Source: Bacillota bacterium (GTDB lineage Bacteria; Bacillota; UBA4882; UBA8346). From it: a stretch of 64,000 nucleotides of DNA. The position numbers and the translations under genes are program-made. Shown one piece after another: positions 16,912-25,284 of this stretch. Under the pieces are notes generated by a model. The model was not told where the DNA came from. It saw only the letters and a list, made by a program, of their open reading frames with translations, and did not search any database. The stretch is taken from NCBI GenBank assembly GCA_023429995.1, contig JAEZCE010000035.1:163501-227500 (forward strand), given 5' to 3'. The number at the start of each line of letters is the position of its first letter. The first letter of the stretch is position 1.

Positions 16912-17649
16912 TTATTTCGCTGTTTTATATTTGGCGATCAAAGCATCTAATTTGCCGTTCTTTTTCAAAGCTTCGATAGCTTTATTGATTTTGGCCACGA
17001 GCTGTTCGTTATCTTTACGGATGCCGATTCCATAATCTTCTTTGTCGATCTTTTCGATATCAATGGCTTTCAGGCCCTTGCTGTTTTTCACGGCGTCATA
17101 GGCTACCAGGTTATCCATTACGGCTGCATCGGCGTTATTATTCAATAATTCCTGAATCGCCTGGGGGTTGGTGTCGAAGCGTTTCATCTTCACATCTTTA
17201 AGTGTGCTGGCATATAAATCTCCGGTGGTGCCGTTTTGGACCGTAACGGTTTTTCCGATGAGGTCGTCCGGCGCCTTAATCGTGTTATTGTTGTTCTTTA
17301 CAACCAGTGTCTGTTTATTGGAAAAATAGGGAATCGAAAAAGCAATTTGTTTCTTCCGTTCCGGGGTGATGGTCATTGCCGCGATGATACAGTCATAATT
17401 GCCGTTCATCAGACCGGGAATAATTCCGTCCCAGCTGACATTGAGCATTTTAAGCTGCATACCTGCCTGATCGGCCACCAACCGGATTAGATCCATGTCA
17501 AATCCCACGAAATTGCCATTTTTGTCAATGGTTTCGAATGGGGCATAGGTGGCCTCGGTGGCCACGCGGAGAACGGGTTTGGCGGAAAGGGTCAAACCGG
17601 AAAACAAAATAATGCTTAAAACAATCGCTAACCATGAATATTTTTTCAC
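16912..17649 (-). CDS. Amino-acid ABC substrate-binding protein (copy 1)
   Basis: 245 residues from GTG 17649, chosen because GGAGGT lies eight bases upstream; an in-frame ATG at 17685 lacks a site. The signal peptide (KKYSWLAIVLSIILFSGLTL) has no lipobox. The mature part starts KPVLRVATEATYAPFET and follows family 3 throughout, ending DALIAKYKTAK. It is the first gene of the operon (binding protein, binding protein, permease, ATPase). Differences from copy 2 cluster at positions such as GTD/ATE and MNIGW/LNVSW, consistent with divergence of ligand preference after a tandem duplication. Confidence 0.93.
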   Translation of the reverse strand: MKKYSWLAIVLSIILFSGLTLSAKPVLRVATEATYAPFETIDKNGNFVGFDMDLIRLVADQAGMQLKMLNVSWDGIIPGLMNGNYDCIIAAMTITPERKKQIAFSIPYFSNKQTLVVKNNNNTIKAPDDLIGKTVTVQNGTTGDLYASTLKDVKMKRFDTNPQAIQELLNNNADAAVMDNLVAYDAVKNSKGLKAIDIEKIDKEDYGIGIRKDNEQLVAKINKAIEALKKNGKLDALIAKYKTAK

Positions 17650-17967
17650 TTGAAAATACCTCCATAGACATTTTATAACTTTCATTATATAACATCAATC
17701 CTGCCAAGGCAAAGTTTTAACAAAAAACTAACAAAGTTGAATGATTATTCATTTCTGGATATTTATTCATTATAGTATAAATATTCATCACAGAAAATGG
17801 CAAACCATTGACCCAAGGGTATGATATAATTGTTTTCTCGGCTTTTCCATTCAACCCCGGACGTTAATTCCTTTTTATGTTGGGACTCACTTTCGTCCCG
17901 GGGTTTCAGTTTCAAAATGGGAATTTGGGAAAGACTAACTCTTACCAACAACAGAGGATGGTTTATC

Positions 17968-18957
17968 ATGAACACTTTAACCCTTGAAAAGAATGAGCAG
18001 AAGTTCAACGGGGGGCAATCGGAAGACATTTTGACGATTAATGAAGAATTGATCAAAATCCTTCACAGCGGACATGGAGTCATTGATGAAATGTGCTCCC
18101 GCTTAATCAATGGAGGCGGTAAGCGCCTGAGGCCGTTGTTGGTCTTATACAGCGGCCTGCTGTTTTCCGGCCCCAGGGAAATGCTTTTGCAAGCCGCGGC
18201 GGCAATGGAACTGGTCCATATGGCTTCCCTCGTTCACGATGATATTATTGACGAGTCCGACTTCAGGAGGAATCAACCTTCCATCAATAAACTCTGGGGC
18301 GACAAGTCGGCGGTTTTGGGCGGCGATTTCCTGTTTGCCAAAGCATTTAGTGTGTTGACCGAAAATCAGTTATTCAGAAATTTGGGTTTGACGGTCCAGG
18401 CGATTCAAGAGATGTGTCAGGGAGAAATAACTCAGGCGCAAGCCCATTTTAATCTTGATTTAGACGTAAACCATTATTTTCAGCGGATAGCCCAGAAAAC
18501 CGCAGTCTTGCTTCGATGTTCCTGCCAATCGGGAGCGGTCATCGCCGGGGCCAACGAAATCCAGATAGAACAAATCGGCGCTTACGGGTTGAAACTGGGA
18601 GTGGCCTTTCAAATCGTCGATGATATCCTCGACTTTTACGGTGATTCCCGAGTCATGGGCAAGCCAAAACATGAGGACTTGGTCCAGGGCAATATAACCT
18701 TGCCGATCCTTTTTCTTTTGAATCACCCGGTGCATGGTCCATGGATCAAGGATTTGATTGAACGCCGGAATTTTCAGGCTGAGGAATTGGAACGGGTGGA
18801 CTTGATATTGGTTGAATCCGGGATCATTCAGAAGTCCTTCACTGTTGCCACCGCCTATATTGAAGAGGCCAAACAAAGCCTGGGCGGTTTGCCGGAGAAC
18901 GGTTACCGGGATTTTTTAATAGAAAAGGCGGAGCACTTGAAAAAGCGGGCCCAATAA
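17968..18957 (+). CDS. Long-chain polyprenyl diphosphate synthase
   Basis: 329 residues, all-helical trans-prenyltransferase condensing isopentenyl diphosphate onto an allylic primer. Seen are GGGKRLRPLLVLYSG (substrate Lys/Arg), the first Asp-rich motif LVHDDIIDES, EITQAQ, the KTA motif (QKTAVLL) and the second Asp-rich motif VDDILDFYGD. Small residues before the first motif suggest a long-chain product (HepT-like). ATG 17968 with GAGGAT upstream is preferred over the longer frame from 17830. Together with the curcumene-synthase-like gene at 26.4 kb it could supply a C35 precursor; it could equally make a quinone side chain. Confidence 0.88.
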   Translation: MNTLTLEKNEQKFNGGQSEDILTINEELIKILHSGHGVIDEMCSRLINGGGKRLRPLLVLYSGLLFSGPREMLLQAAAAMELVHMASLVHDDIIDESDFRRNQPSINKLWGDKSAVLGGDFLFAKAFSVLTENQLFRNLGLTVQAIQEMCQGEITQAQAHFNLDLDVNHYFQRIAQKTAVLLRCSCQSGAVIAGANEIQIEQIGAYGLKLGVAFQIVDDILDFYGDSRVMGKPKHEDLVQGNITLPILFLLNHPVHGPWIKDLIERRNFQAEELERVDLILVESGIIQKSFTVATAYIEEAKQSLGGLPENGYRDFLIEKAEHLKKRAQ

Positions 18958-19030
18958 GACGGAAGCAATTTTTTTAAAAATTAGTTTACCAAAAGGAGGA
19001 ATCCTCCAAATAATCGCGAATGCTTTCTTG

Positions 19031-19050
19031 CTTAATTTAATTAACAAAGT
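19031..19050 (+). promoter_or_regulatory. Candidate ROK operator upstream of the regulator gene
   Basis: CTTAATTTAATTAACAAAGT lies 19 bases before the ROK regulator start. A very similar sequence lies before the kinase operon (20305-20324), and both are followed by TTCTGT. Such AT-rich dyads suit ROK repressors; autoregulation is inferred. Confidence 0.5.
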
Positions 19051-19068
19051 TTCTGTTACGGGTAGGGT

Positions 19069-20286
19069 GTGAATCTTTTGGAAAGAACTGCCGGGAATCA
19101 AGGCACGATTAAAGAAAATAATCAACAACTGATTATCGATACCTTGGTAAAGAATGGGGCCACTTCAAGAGCTGAATTGGCTAAAATTCTCAAACTCAGC
19201 GCACCCAGCGTTTCCAAGAACATCAATGATTTGATCGAAAGAAAAATTTTGATTGAAATTGGCGAAGGGGATTCAATCGGTGGCAGAAGGCCGATTTTAG
19301 TTCAATTTAATTTTAATTATGGTTATATCATTGGAGTTGACATGAGCGGTCAAGATCTAAAAATTGCTCTTGCCAATCTCAGTAGTGAGATTGTTGAACT
19401 CCGGACCATTGATATTGCAAATATAAATATCGGAAAGAAAATATTAGATATTATCGCCGAAAACATTTTCGATATTTTTAATAAAAATAACCTTAAAACC
19501 GAGAAACTATTGGCAATCGCCATCGGTTTCCCGGGAATAATCGAAGATAACGGTCGTATTTTGGCCCTTCCCATGTGGTTATATTTATGGGAGGATTTGA
19601 ATATCAAAGAAGAGCTGCGTAAAACGTTTAATGTGGAAATTATTTTCAAGAACGATATGAATTTAGCCGCTCTCGGCGAGTCGGTTTACGGAGTGGGTAA
19701 AGTATATAAAAATTTGGTGTTTGTCAGTATTGATATTGGTGTAGGGGCAGGGATTATTTTAAATAATACCCTGTATGAAGGGAATCGGCTTGCTGCCGGA
19801 GAGGTTGGGTATTTTGCGCTCAACATTGATGATGTCAACTACAACCATCAAAGCGTGGGTCCTTTAGAATCCCGGGTGGGGATTCCGGCCATTATTGAAA
19901 ATATTAAAAATGGAGTACGGCAGGGACAGAGCGCCTTCGTTTATGATTTGGTCCATGGGGATTTAAGCTGCATTAACAGTAAAATCATTTTCAAAGCGGT
20001 TCAAGGTAAAGATCCCTTTGTCATGCAAGAAATGGAAAAAGTCGTCAATGTTCTGGGGGTCGTCTTATCGAATACTATCATTCTTTTGGATTTGGATCTT
20101 ATTGTACTGGGCGGGAAGTTGATGGATTTGGGCTATGATTTCATCACTCCCCTCGATGAAATTGTCTCCAAGATAGTCCCTTTCCCGGTGCGGGTAAAAT
20201 CTTCGGCCTTGGAACAAAAGGCTATTATTTATGGAGCCTTTACTATTGCTCTCGACTCAATTTATAGCAATATTTTAAAAATGTAG
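19069..20286 (+). CDS. ROK-family transcriptional repressor (NagC/XylR type)
   Basis: 405 residues. The N-terminal winged helix (RAELAKILKLSAPSVSKNI, NDLIERKILIEIGEG) is followed by a ROK sugar-binding domain (VGAGIILNNTLYEGNRLAAG, EVGYFAL). The ATP-binding motif is altered (GVDMSGQDL instead of DxGGTK), as expected for a non-catalytic repressor. The usual CxCGxxGC zinc motif is absent: after GEVGYF comes LNIDDVNYNHQSVGPLE. It starts at GTG 19069. It lies directly before the kinase and ABC operon and very likely controls it, relieved by the incoming sugar. Confidence 0.9.
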   Translation: MNLLERTAGNQGTIKENNQQLIIDTLVKNGATSRAELAKILKLSAPSVSKNINDLIERKILIEIGEGDSIGGRRPILVQFNFNYGYIIGVDMSGQDLKIALANLSSEIVELRTIDIANINIGKKILDIIAENIFDIFNKNNLKTEKLLAIAIGFPGIIEDNGRILALPMWLYLWEDLNIKEELRKTFNVEIIFKNDMNLAALGESVYGVGKVYKNLVFVSIDIGVGAGIILNNTLYEGNRLAAGEVGYFALNIDDVNYNHQSVGPLESRVGIPAIIENIKNGVRQGQSAFVYDLVHGDLSCINSKIIFKAVQGKDPFVMQEMEKVVNVLGVVLSNTIILLDLDLIVLGGKLMDLGYDFITPLDEIVSKIVPFPVRVKSSALEQKAIIYGAFTIALDSIYSNILKM

Positions 20287-20304
20287 TTTCTTTGAAGTGA
20301 CTTT

Positions 20305-20324
20305 CTTAATTAATTAAATAAAGT
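20305..20324 (+). promoter_or_regulatory. Candidate ROK operator upstream of the amino-sugar operon
   Basis: CTTAATTAATTAAATAAAGT is a near match to the site at 19031-19050, in the promoter region of the kinase-ABC-nagB operon. Confidence 0.5.
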
Positions 20325-20371
20325 AACTTCTGTGTAAAAAATTTAATCTATACCGTAAAGGAGAATGTGTT

Positions 20372-21298
20372 TTGGGAGAGCTCCGTTGTGATGGTGTTTT
20401 ATATGAAGTGGGAGTCGATATCGGCGGGACGAAAGTTTTCGTGGTAATCGCCGACGATGACGGCAATATCGTTTTTAAAGAGAAAATCAAAACCTCTCCG
20501 GATGTTCAAAAAATCATCGCCTCCATTGACAGTTTTCTTCAAGACATGAAAATTCCTTTCCCAAAATTAAAGGGAATTGGCATTGGTGTTCCCGGTGTGG
20601 TAAACAGTGAGAGCGGAATGGTATTGGATTCTCCCTCGTTAAAATGGCACGATCTTAACTTAAAAGAGGTATTCTCTAACCACTATCACGCTCCCGTTAT
20701 CGTTAAAAATGATGTAAATTTGGCGGTTTTAGGCGAAAGATATTTTGGTGGGAATGAAAGCGATAATATCTTTTACGTTGCGATTGGCACGGGAGTTGGA
20801 AGCGCAATTATCGCCAATGGCCGGATTGTCGAGGGAGCGGGATTTTCCGCAGGTGAAATTGGCTACTTTGTCGGCCGGAATGATGTAAGGCAGGGAAGAA
20901 TCAATAGTGCGTTGGAATTTGGGACTTTCGAACATAAAACTTCCGGAAGCGCCTTAACAGAAAAGGGTTTGAAATTCGGTTATTCCCCTCAGGAATTATT
21001 CATTCAATATCGCAAGCATAATCCGGAAGTTGAAACGATTATCGATGAATTTGTACTTGAGCTGTCCATCATGATTGCTAATGTGGTAAGCCTGTTAAAT
21101 CCTGAAATCGTGATCATCGGCGGCGGAGTTGCCGAGTCGATGGAGTGTGTCATTGATAAAATTCGTGTGCATGTTTCAAATTTTACACCGATACATACCA
21201 AAATCGAGTTATCAAAGTTAGGAGGTGAAGCGCAGGGATTGGGAGGTATAGCTTGTTTTTTACCAAATAAAAATATGAAATTGGAGGCAAAAAAATGA
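20372..21298 (+). CDS. ROK-family sugar kinase
   Basis: 308 residues without a DNA-binding domain. VGVDIGGTKVFVVIADDDG is the intact phosphate-binding motif, VKNDVNLAVLGE holds the catalytic Asp, and YVAIGTGVGSAIIANG and GEIGYF follow. The zinc-binding CxCGxxGC found in most ROK kinases is missing here too (RNDVRQGRINSALEFGTFE occupies the place). It probably phosphorylates an amino sugar such as GlcN or GlcNAc, given nagB downstream. It starts at TTG 20372 after AAAGGAG. Its last four bases overlap the binding-protein start (ATGA), so translation is coupled. Confidence 0.85.
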   Translation: MGELRCDGVLYEVGVDIGGTKVFVVIADDDGNIVFKEKIKTSPDVQKIIASIDSFLQDMKIPFPKLKGIGIGVPGVVNSESGMVLDSPSLKWHDLNLKEVFSNHYHAPVIVKNDVNLAVLGERYFGGNESDNIFYVAIGTGVGSAIIANGRIVEGAGFSAGEIGYFVGRNDVRQGRINSALEFGTFEHKTSGSALTEKGLKFGYSPQELFIQYRKHNPEVETIIDEFVLELSIMIANVVSLLNPEIVIIGGGVAESMECVIDKIRVHVSNFTPIHTKIELSKLGGEAQGLGGIACFLPNKNMKLEAKK

Positions 21299-22545
21299 AA
21301 CGTAACTTGAAATTCTTGGTTGTCTGTATGTTGGTAGCTCTTATTACGGGAAGTTTGGTTTTTGCCGGTGGTCCGGTAACGATTAACGCTCTTTTCATGA
21401 AACAAGCCGGTTATAGCGAAGCCGACACCAAAGCCGGCACTGCCGAGTTTGAAAAAGCAAATCCCAATATCAAAGTCCAGCTGACCTTTGTCGCCTATGA
21501 AGAACTGGAGCAAAAAATTATCACTTCCGCTCAGTCCGGAAGTTATGATGTAGTTTTGAGCGATGGGCCTTTTACGGCTAAATTCGCCCAAGCCGGTATT
21601 TTAAGAGAAGTTAAGTTGACGGCTGCCGAGCGGAAGGACATATTCCCGGGCGCGCTGGCATCATGCGTTTATAAAGGGAAAATTTGGGGATTGCCCTGGT
21701 TAAACGATTGCAAATACATGTTTTATAATAAAAGTATGCTAAAAAAGGCCGGTTTTTCAGAACCTCCCAAAACCATGACCGAACTATTGGCTCAAGCCAA
21801 AGTCATCAAGGAAAAGGGAATTGTTGAGCATCCGATTGTCTGGGACTGGGCCCAAGCCGAGGCTTTAATGTGCGATTATGTTCCATTGGCCACCATTTTC
21901 GGCGGCGGATTGGTGGACAAAGACGGTAAACCCACCATTACGGCGGCGGGCAATAAAAAAGCTTTGGATTTTATGGCCGGTTCAATTAAGGCGGGCCTTT
22001 CCAATCCTAAATCCACCGAATTTTTAGAGGATGATGTCAAAGGCACTTTTGAAAGCGGCAATGCAGCTTTCACGTTTAACTGGACTTATATGTACGCCGG
22101 AGCCAGAGACCCGAAAGAATCTAAATTGGCTCCCGATGACGTTGGGATCGCCGTAATTCCGGGTGAAGGAAAAGTGATAAGCGGCACCTGCAATGGCGGC
22201 CAACCTTTGGCCATATCCGCCGGGAGCAAACATCCCGCCGAAGCTCTAAAATATATGAAGTATTTGACATCCAAACAATTTCAAAAGAAATATTCATCCA
22301 ACGCTTTGCCAATCTGGATGTCCCTATACAGCGACCCGGTTGTAGTAGCTTCCAATCCGGCAGTCGTAAAAGTTGCCCAGGAACAATATAAATATTTTGT
22401 CAACCGGCCGATCGTTCCTTATTACGGCGAACTTTCAACATTTATGCAGGTGAGAATTCAGGAAGTATTATTGGGTAAAAAATCCAGTGCCGCAGCATTG
22501 AAAGAATGCCAGGACAAAGCGATGGAGCTGGCTAACAAAAAGTAA
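21295..22545 (+). CDS. Sugar ABC transporter substrate-binding protein (family 1)
   Basis: 416 residues. A signal peptide (KRNLKFLVVCMLVALITGSL, cut near VFA-GG) has no lipobox. The mature domain follows extracellular sugar-binding proteins: TINALFMKQAGYSEAD, TAEFEKANPNIKVQLTFVAY, YDVVLSDGPF, YKGKIWGLPWLNDCKYMFYN and FTFNWTYMY. It delivers a sugar or oligosaccharide to the two permeases downstream. GGAGG precedes the ATG. A stable hairpin follows the gene, usual where the binding protein must be made in excess of the membrane parts. Confidence 0.92.
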   Translation: MKRNLKFLVVCMLVALITGSLVFAGGPVTINALFMKQAGYSEADTKAGTAEFEKANPNIKVQLTFVAYEELEQKIITSAQSGSYDVVLSDGPFTAKFAQAGILREVKLTAAERKDIFPGALASCVYKGKIWGLPWLNDCKYMFYNKSMLKKAGFSEPPKTMTELLAQAKVIKEKGIVEHPIVWDWAQAEALMCDYVPLATIFGGGLVDKDGKPTITAAGNKKALDFMAGSIKAGLSNPKSTEFLEDDVKGTFESGNAAFTFNWTYMYAGARDPKESKLAPDDVGIAVIPGEGKVISGTCNGGQPLAISAGSKHPAEALKYMKYLTSKQFQKKYSSNALPIWMSLYSDPVVVASNPAVVKVAQEQYKYFVNRPIVPYYGELSTFMQVRIQEVLLGKKSSAAALKECQDKAMELANKK

Positions 22546-22556
22546 TGATCCCCGGT

Positions 22557-22586
22557 GGCTGTCTCAAAATTAGTTTTGGGACAGCC
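22557..22586 (+). other. Intercistronic hairpin after the binding-protein gene
   Basis: GGCTGTCTCAAAA (22557-22569), loop TTAG, TTTTGGGACAGCC (22574-22586): 13 pairs with one wobble and no T run after it. Likely protects the upstream mRNA or partly reduces read-through. The 3' arm sequence TTTTGGGACAGCC also occurs at about 15988-16000. Confidence 0.75.
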
Positions 22587-22708
22587 CCAATATTATGGGA
22601 GTTTGGTTACTCCGGCATCGGGCCGGGACAAAAGAATGCGCGGACGAAGATTTCCAAAAAAATGGCTATCCGGTCTTAAATTTTTAGCTAAAAGTATTTT
22701 CGAAGCGG

Positions 22709-23674
22709 GTGAAATGGATGGCAGAACCAAAAGAAAAAAGTCTGGAGATTGAAATTCGGCCGAACAAATCACTTTTTAGGGGCAGAAAACTTACCGCGGG
22801 AGAAGGAAGATTTGCCTATCTTGTGATTGCGCCGGCTTTAATCTTGGTATTGGGAATTGTTATTTTTCCGATGATGGTGAACTTGGTTTACAGTTTAAAA
22901 AACATGGAATTGATCTCGGCCCACCGGGGAGAGTTTGTTTGGCTCGCCAATTATATCCAGGTATTATCTCACCGTGAATTCTGGGACGCCTTGGGACGAA
23001 CCGTTTATTTTACTGTGGTGTCGCTGACGATTGAGACTGGATTGGGACTTTTGATCGCCTTATTATTGAATGAAAAATTTTTTGGAGTCTCTTTTTTGCG
23101 GACCATTATTATTTTACCTTGGGCGGTCCCGGAGATTGTGACCGGAAGCATGTGGCGCTGGATCTACAACCCCCAATACGGGCTGTTGAATGCGGTTTTA
23201 ATGAAACTGCATTTGATTTCCTCTTATCAGTCGTGGTTGAGTGAGCCATTGATGGCCATGAATATGGTCATTTTTGCCGATGCTTGGAAAATGACGCCTT
23301 TGGCCGTGATTTTCTTCCTGGCGGCATTACAAATGATTAATAAGTCAAGTTATGAAGCGGCGATGGTTGACGGCGCAGGATCATTCAGACGCTTTTTTGT
23401 GCTCACCTTGCCCTATTTGAAGCCGACGTTTTTGGTGATTATTGTGATGCGGACCATGGAGAAATTTAAGGCTTTTGGGGTGTTTTACGCCATTACCCGG
23501 GGAGGTCCGGCGGATGGAACCATGGTTTTGACCTATACGGCCTTTAACAAAGCTTTCAGCAATCTCCAATATTCCATCGCGGCCACGTATGCTTATTTGA
23601 TTGCGATTATCATTGTCATATTAACGGTCTTTTATGTCAAAACTTTGAAAGGTGATGATGATCTCCGTGATTAG
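22709..23674 (+). CDS. Sugar ABC transporter permease (MalF/UgpA type)
   Basis: About 321 residues with six membrane helices after a polar N-terminus (LTAGEGRFAYLVIAPAL). The coupling-loop motif EAAMVDGAGSFRRFFVLTLP is present. It pairs with the next permease. Start is GTG 22709, or ATG 22718 three codons on; neither has a strong site. The gene comes about 160 bases after the binding protein, beyond the hairpin, a stretch with no other credible gene. The operon contains no ATPase. Confidence 0.92.
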   Translation: MKWMAEPKEKSLEIEIRPNKSLFRGRKLTAGEGRFAYLVIAPALILVLGIVIFPMMVNLVYSLKNMELISAHRGEFVWLANYIQVLSHREFWDALGRTVYFTVVSLTIETGLGLLIALLLNEKFFGVSFLRTIIILPWAVPEIVTGSMWRWIYNPQYGLLNAVLMKLHLISSYQSWLSEPLMAMNMVIFADAWKMTPLAVIFFLAALQMINKSSYEAAMVDGAGSFRRFFVLTLPYLKPTFLVIIVMRTMEKFKAFGVFYAITRGGPADGTMVLTYTAFNKAFSNLQYSIAATYAYLIAIIIVILTVFYVKTLKGDDDLRD

Positions 23675-24527
23675 TTCAATGAGAAAAAGCAAGCGTTTGA
23701 CATTGTTTCAGTATGGCAGCGCCATCGCCATTACCTTTTTTACGTTAGCTCCTTTTCTTTGGCTTTTTATTTCAAGCATATCTTACCGTAAAAATTTAAT
23801 GTCGGTTCCGTTGCAAATCATTCCGAAGGAAGTAACCTTTGAACGATATCATGATATTCTCATCAATCCCAACAATGATATGGCTCATACTTTTAAAATA
23901 GCCATGGGCAACAGTTTGGTGGTAGTTTTTTTCGTAACCATAGCGGCGCTGGTAGTGGGAACATTGGCTTCCTATGCTTTTGCCCGTTTAAAGTTCCGCT
24001 TTAAAAACCATCTAATGTACATGGTCCTTTTTACGTATATGTTGCCGCCGGTGGTTATCGTCATCCCCTTGTATTTGTTTCTAAGCAACTTGCAACTACT
24101 GGACAGCAAAACGGCTTTGGTTTTGTTGTATTTGTCGATGGCCATTCCCTTCGTGATCTGGGTGATGCAAAGTTACTTCGGCTCGGTGGCCCGCTCCTTC
24201 GAAGATTCGGCGTCGATTGACGGCTGTAACCGGCTGCAAACCCTGTGGTATATTTTTCTGCCCATTGCAAGGCCGGGGATCATCGCCACCGGTATTTTAG
24301 CCTTTTTAACCGCCTGGGATGAGTTTTTTTACGCGGTCATTTTTACCTCGACGCTGAACTCCAAGACCATTTCGGTGGCAATTGCCGAGTTTAGCGGGAA
24401 GAATACCATCGATTACGGAATGATCGCCACCGGAGGGATTATTGCCGCCTTACCGCCGTTGTTGATTACGTTTGTTTTCCAAAAATACATCGTTCAAGGC
24501 ATGACTGCCGGAGGGGTAAAAGAATGA
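23652..24527 (+). CDS. Sugar ABC transporter permease (MalG/UgpE type)
   Basis: 291 residues, six helices. The coupling-loop motif reads EDSASIDGCNRLQTLWYIFL, so EAA becomes EDSAS as in many MalG-type proteins. WRxF-type start region (LFQYGSAIAITFFTLAPF). It overlaps the upstream permease by 23 bases and overlaps the nagB start by 4 (ATGA), so the three are coupled. Confidence 0.92.
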   Translation: MMMISVISSMRKSKRLTLFQYGSAIAITFFTLAPFLWLFISSISYRKNLMSVPLQIIPKEVTFERYHDILINPNNDMAHTFKIAMGNSLVVVFFVTIAALVVGTLASYAFARLKFRFKNHLMYMVLFTYMLPPVVIVIPLYLFLSNLQLLDSKTALVLLYLSMAIPFVIWVMQSYFGSVARSFEDSASIDGCNRLQTLWYIFLPIARPGIIATGILAFLTAWDEFFYAVIFTSTLNSKTISVAIAEFSGKNTIDYGMIATGGIIAALPPLLITFVFQKYIVQGMTAGGVKE

Positions 24528-25270
24528 AAATCCATTGCTACCCTAAAAATCCCGAGCTGGCTGCGGCGGTCGGGGAATACATTATCGGTTTTATCAGGAA
24601 AAATCCCCGCAGTTTATTGTGCTTTGCCGGCGGCGACACTCCGGCGCCTGTTTATCGCTTGCTGGTAGAGGCAGCCAGGTTAAAACAAGTTGATTTTCAG
24701 GAATGCCGCTTTGTAGGACTGGATGAATGGGTTGGAATCCGTCCCAATGAACCGGGGAGCTGCCGCTACCTTTTGGATCAAGAGTTTTTTAAGCCTCTGG
24801 GCATACCCGAAGAAAGAATATGTTTTTTTAATGGAGTTGCCGGTGATTTGGAACATGAATGCGACAAAATCAACTCTTTTGTTGGAAATCACGGGCCCGT
24901 CGATTTGATGCTGCTGGGCATAGGCGTCAATGGACATTTGGGCTTTAATGAGCCGGGGTCCTCTTTCCAAAGTGTTGCCCATCCAGTGGATTTAGAGGAA
25001 GTTACCTGTGAGGTCGGACAAAAGTATTTTTCCCAAGCCCGAAAGTTGTCAAGGGGAATAACCCTGGGCCTGGCTCAAATCCGGGAATCCCGGTCCGCTG
25101 TTTTAATGGCTGGCGGCCCCAAAAAAGCGGCCATTATCGATAAATTAATCCATAGCGAAATCAGTGCGGAATTACCGGCCAGCATACTAAAATCCCATCC
25201 CGACAGTCATCTGTTTATGGATGAAGCGGCCGGTCCGGAGATTGCGAAAGAATTCAGGAATAATCCATAG
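24524..25270 (+). CDS. nagB: Glucosamine-6-phosphate deaminase
   Basis: 248 residues, cytoplasmic. Converts glucosamine 6-phosphate to fructose 6-phosphate and ammonia. FAGGDTPAPVYRLL is the phosphate-binding loop, FVGLDEWVG the catalytic Asp segment, and LLGIGVNGHLGFNEPG carries the active-site His and Glu; ELPASILKSH is the C-terminal motif. All key residues are intact. It is coupled to the transporter genes, so the imported sugar is an amino sugar or is converted to one. Confidence 0.93.
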   Translation: MKIHCYPKNPELAAAVGEYIIGFIRKNPRSLLCFAGGDTPAPVYRLLVEAARLKQVDFQECRFVGLDEWVGIRPNEPGSCRYLLDQEFFKPLGIPEERICFFNGVAGDLEHECDKINSFVGNHGPVDLMLLGIGVNGHLGFNEPGSSFQSVAHPVDLEEVTCEVGQKYFSQARKLSRGITLGLAQIRESRSAVLMAGGPKKAAIIDKLIHSEISAELPASILKSHPDSHLFMDEAAGPEIAKEFRNNP

Positions 25271-25284
25271 GGGAGTGAACGATT

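Noticed and set aside
17830..17967. 46-residue N-terminal extension of the polyprenyl synthase
   Set aside because: It has no ribosome-binding site and no similarity to the family; the ATG at 17968 has GAGGAT in position.
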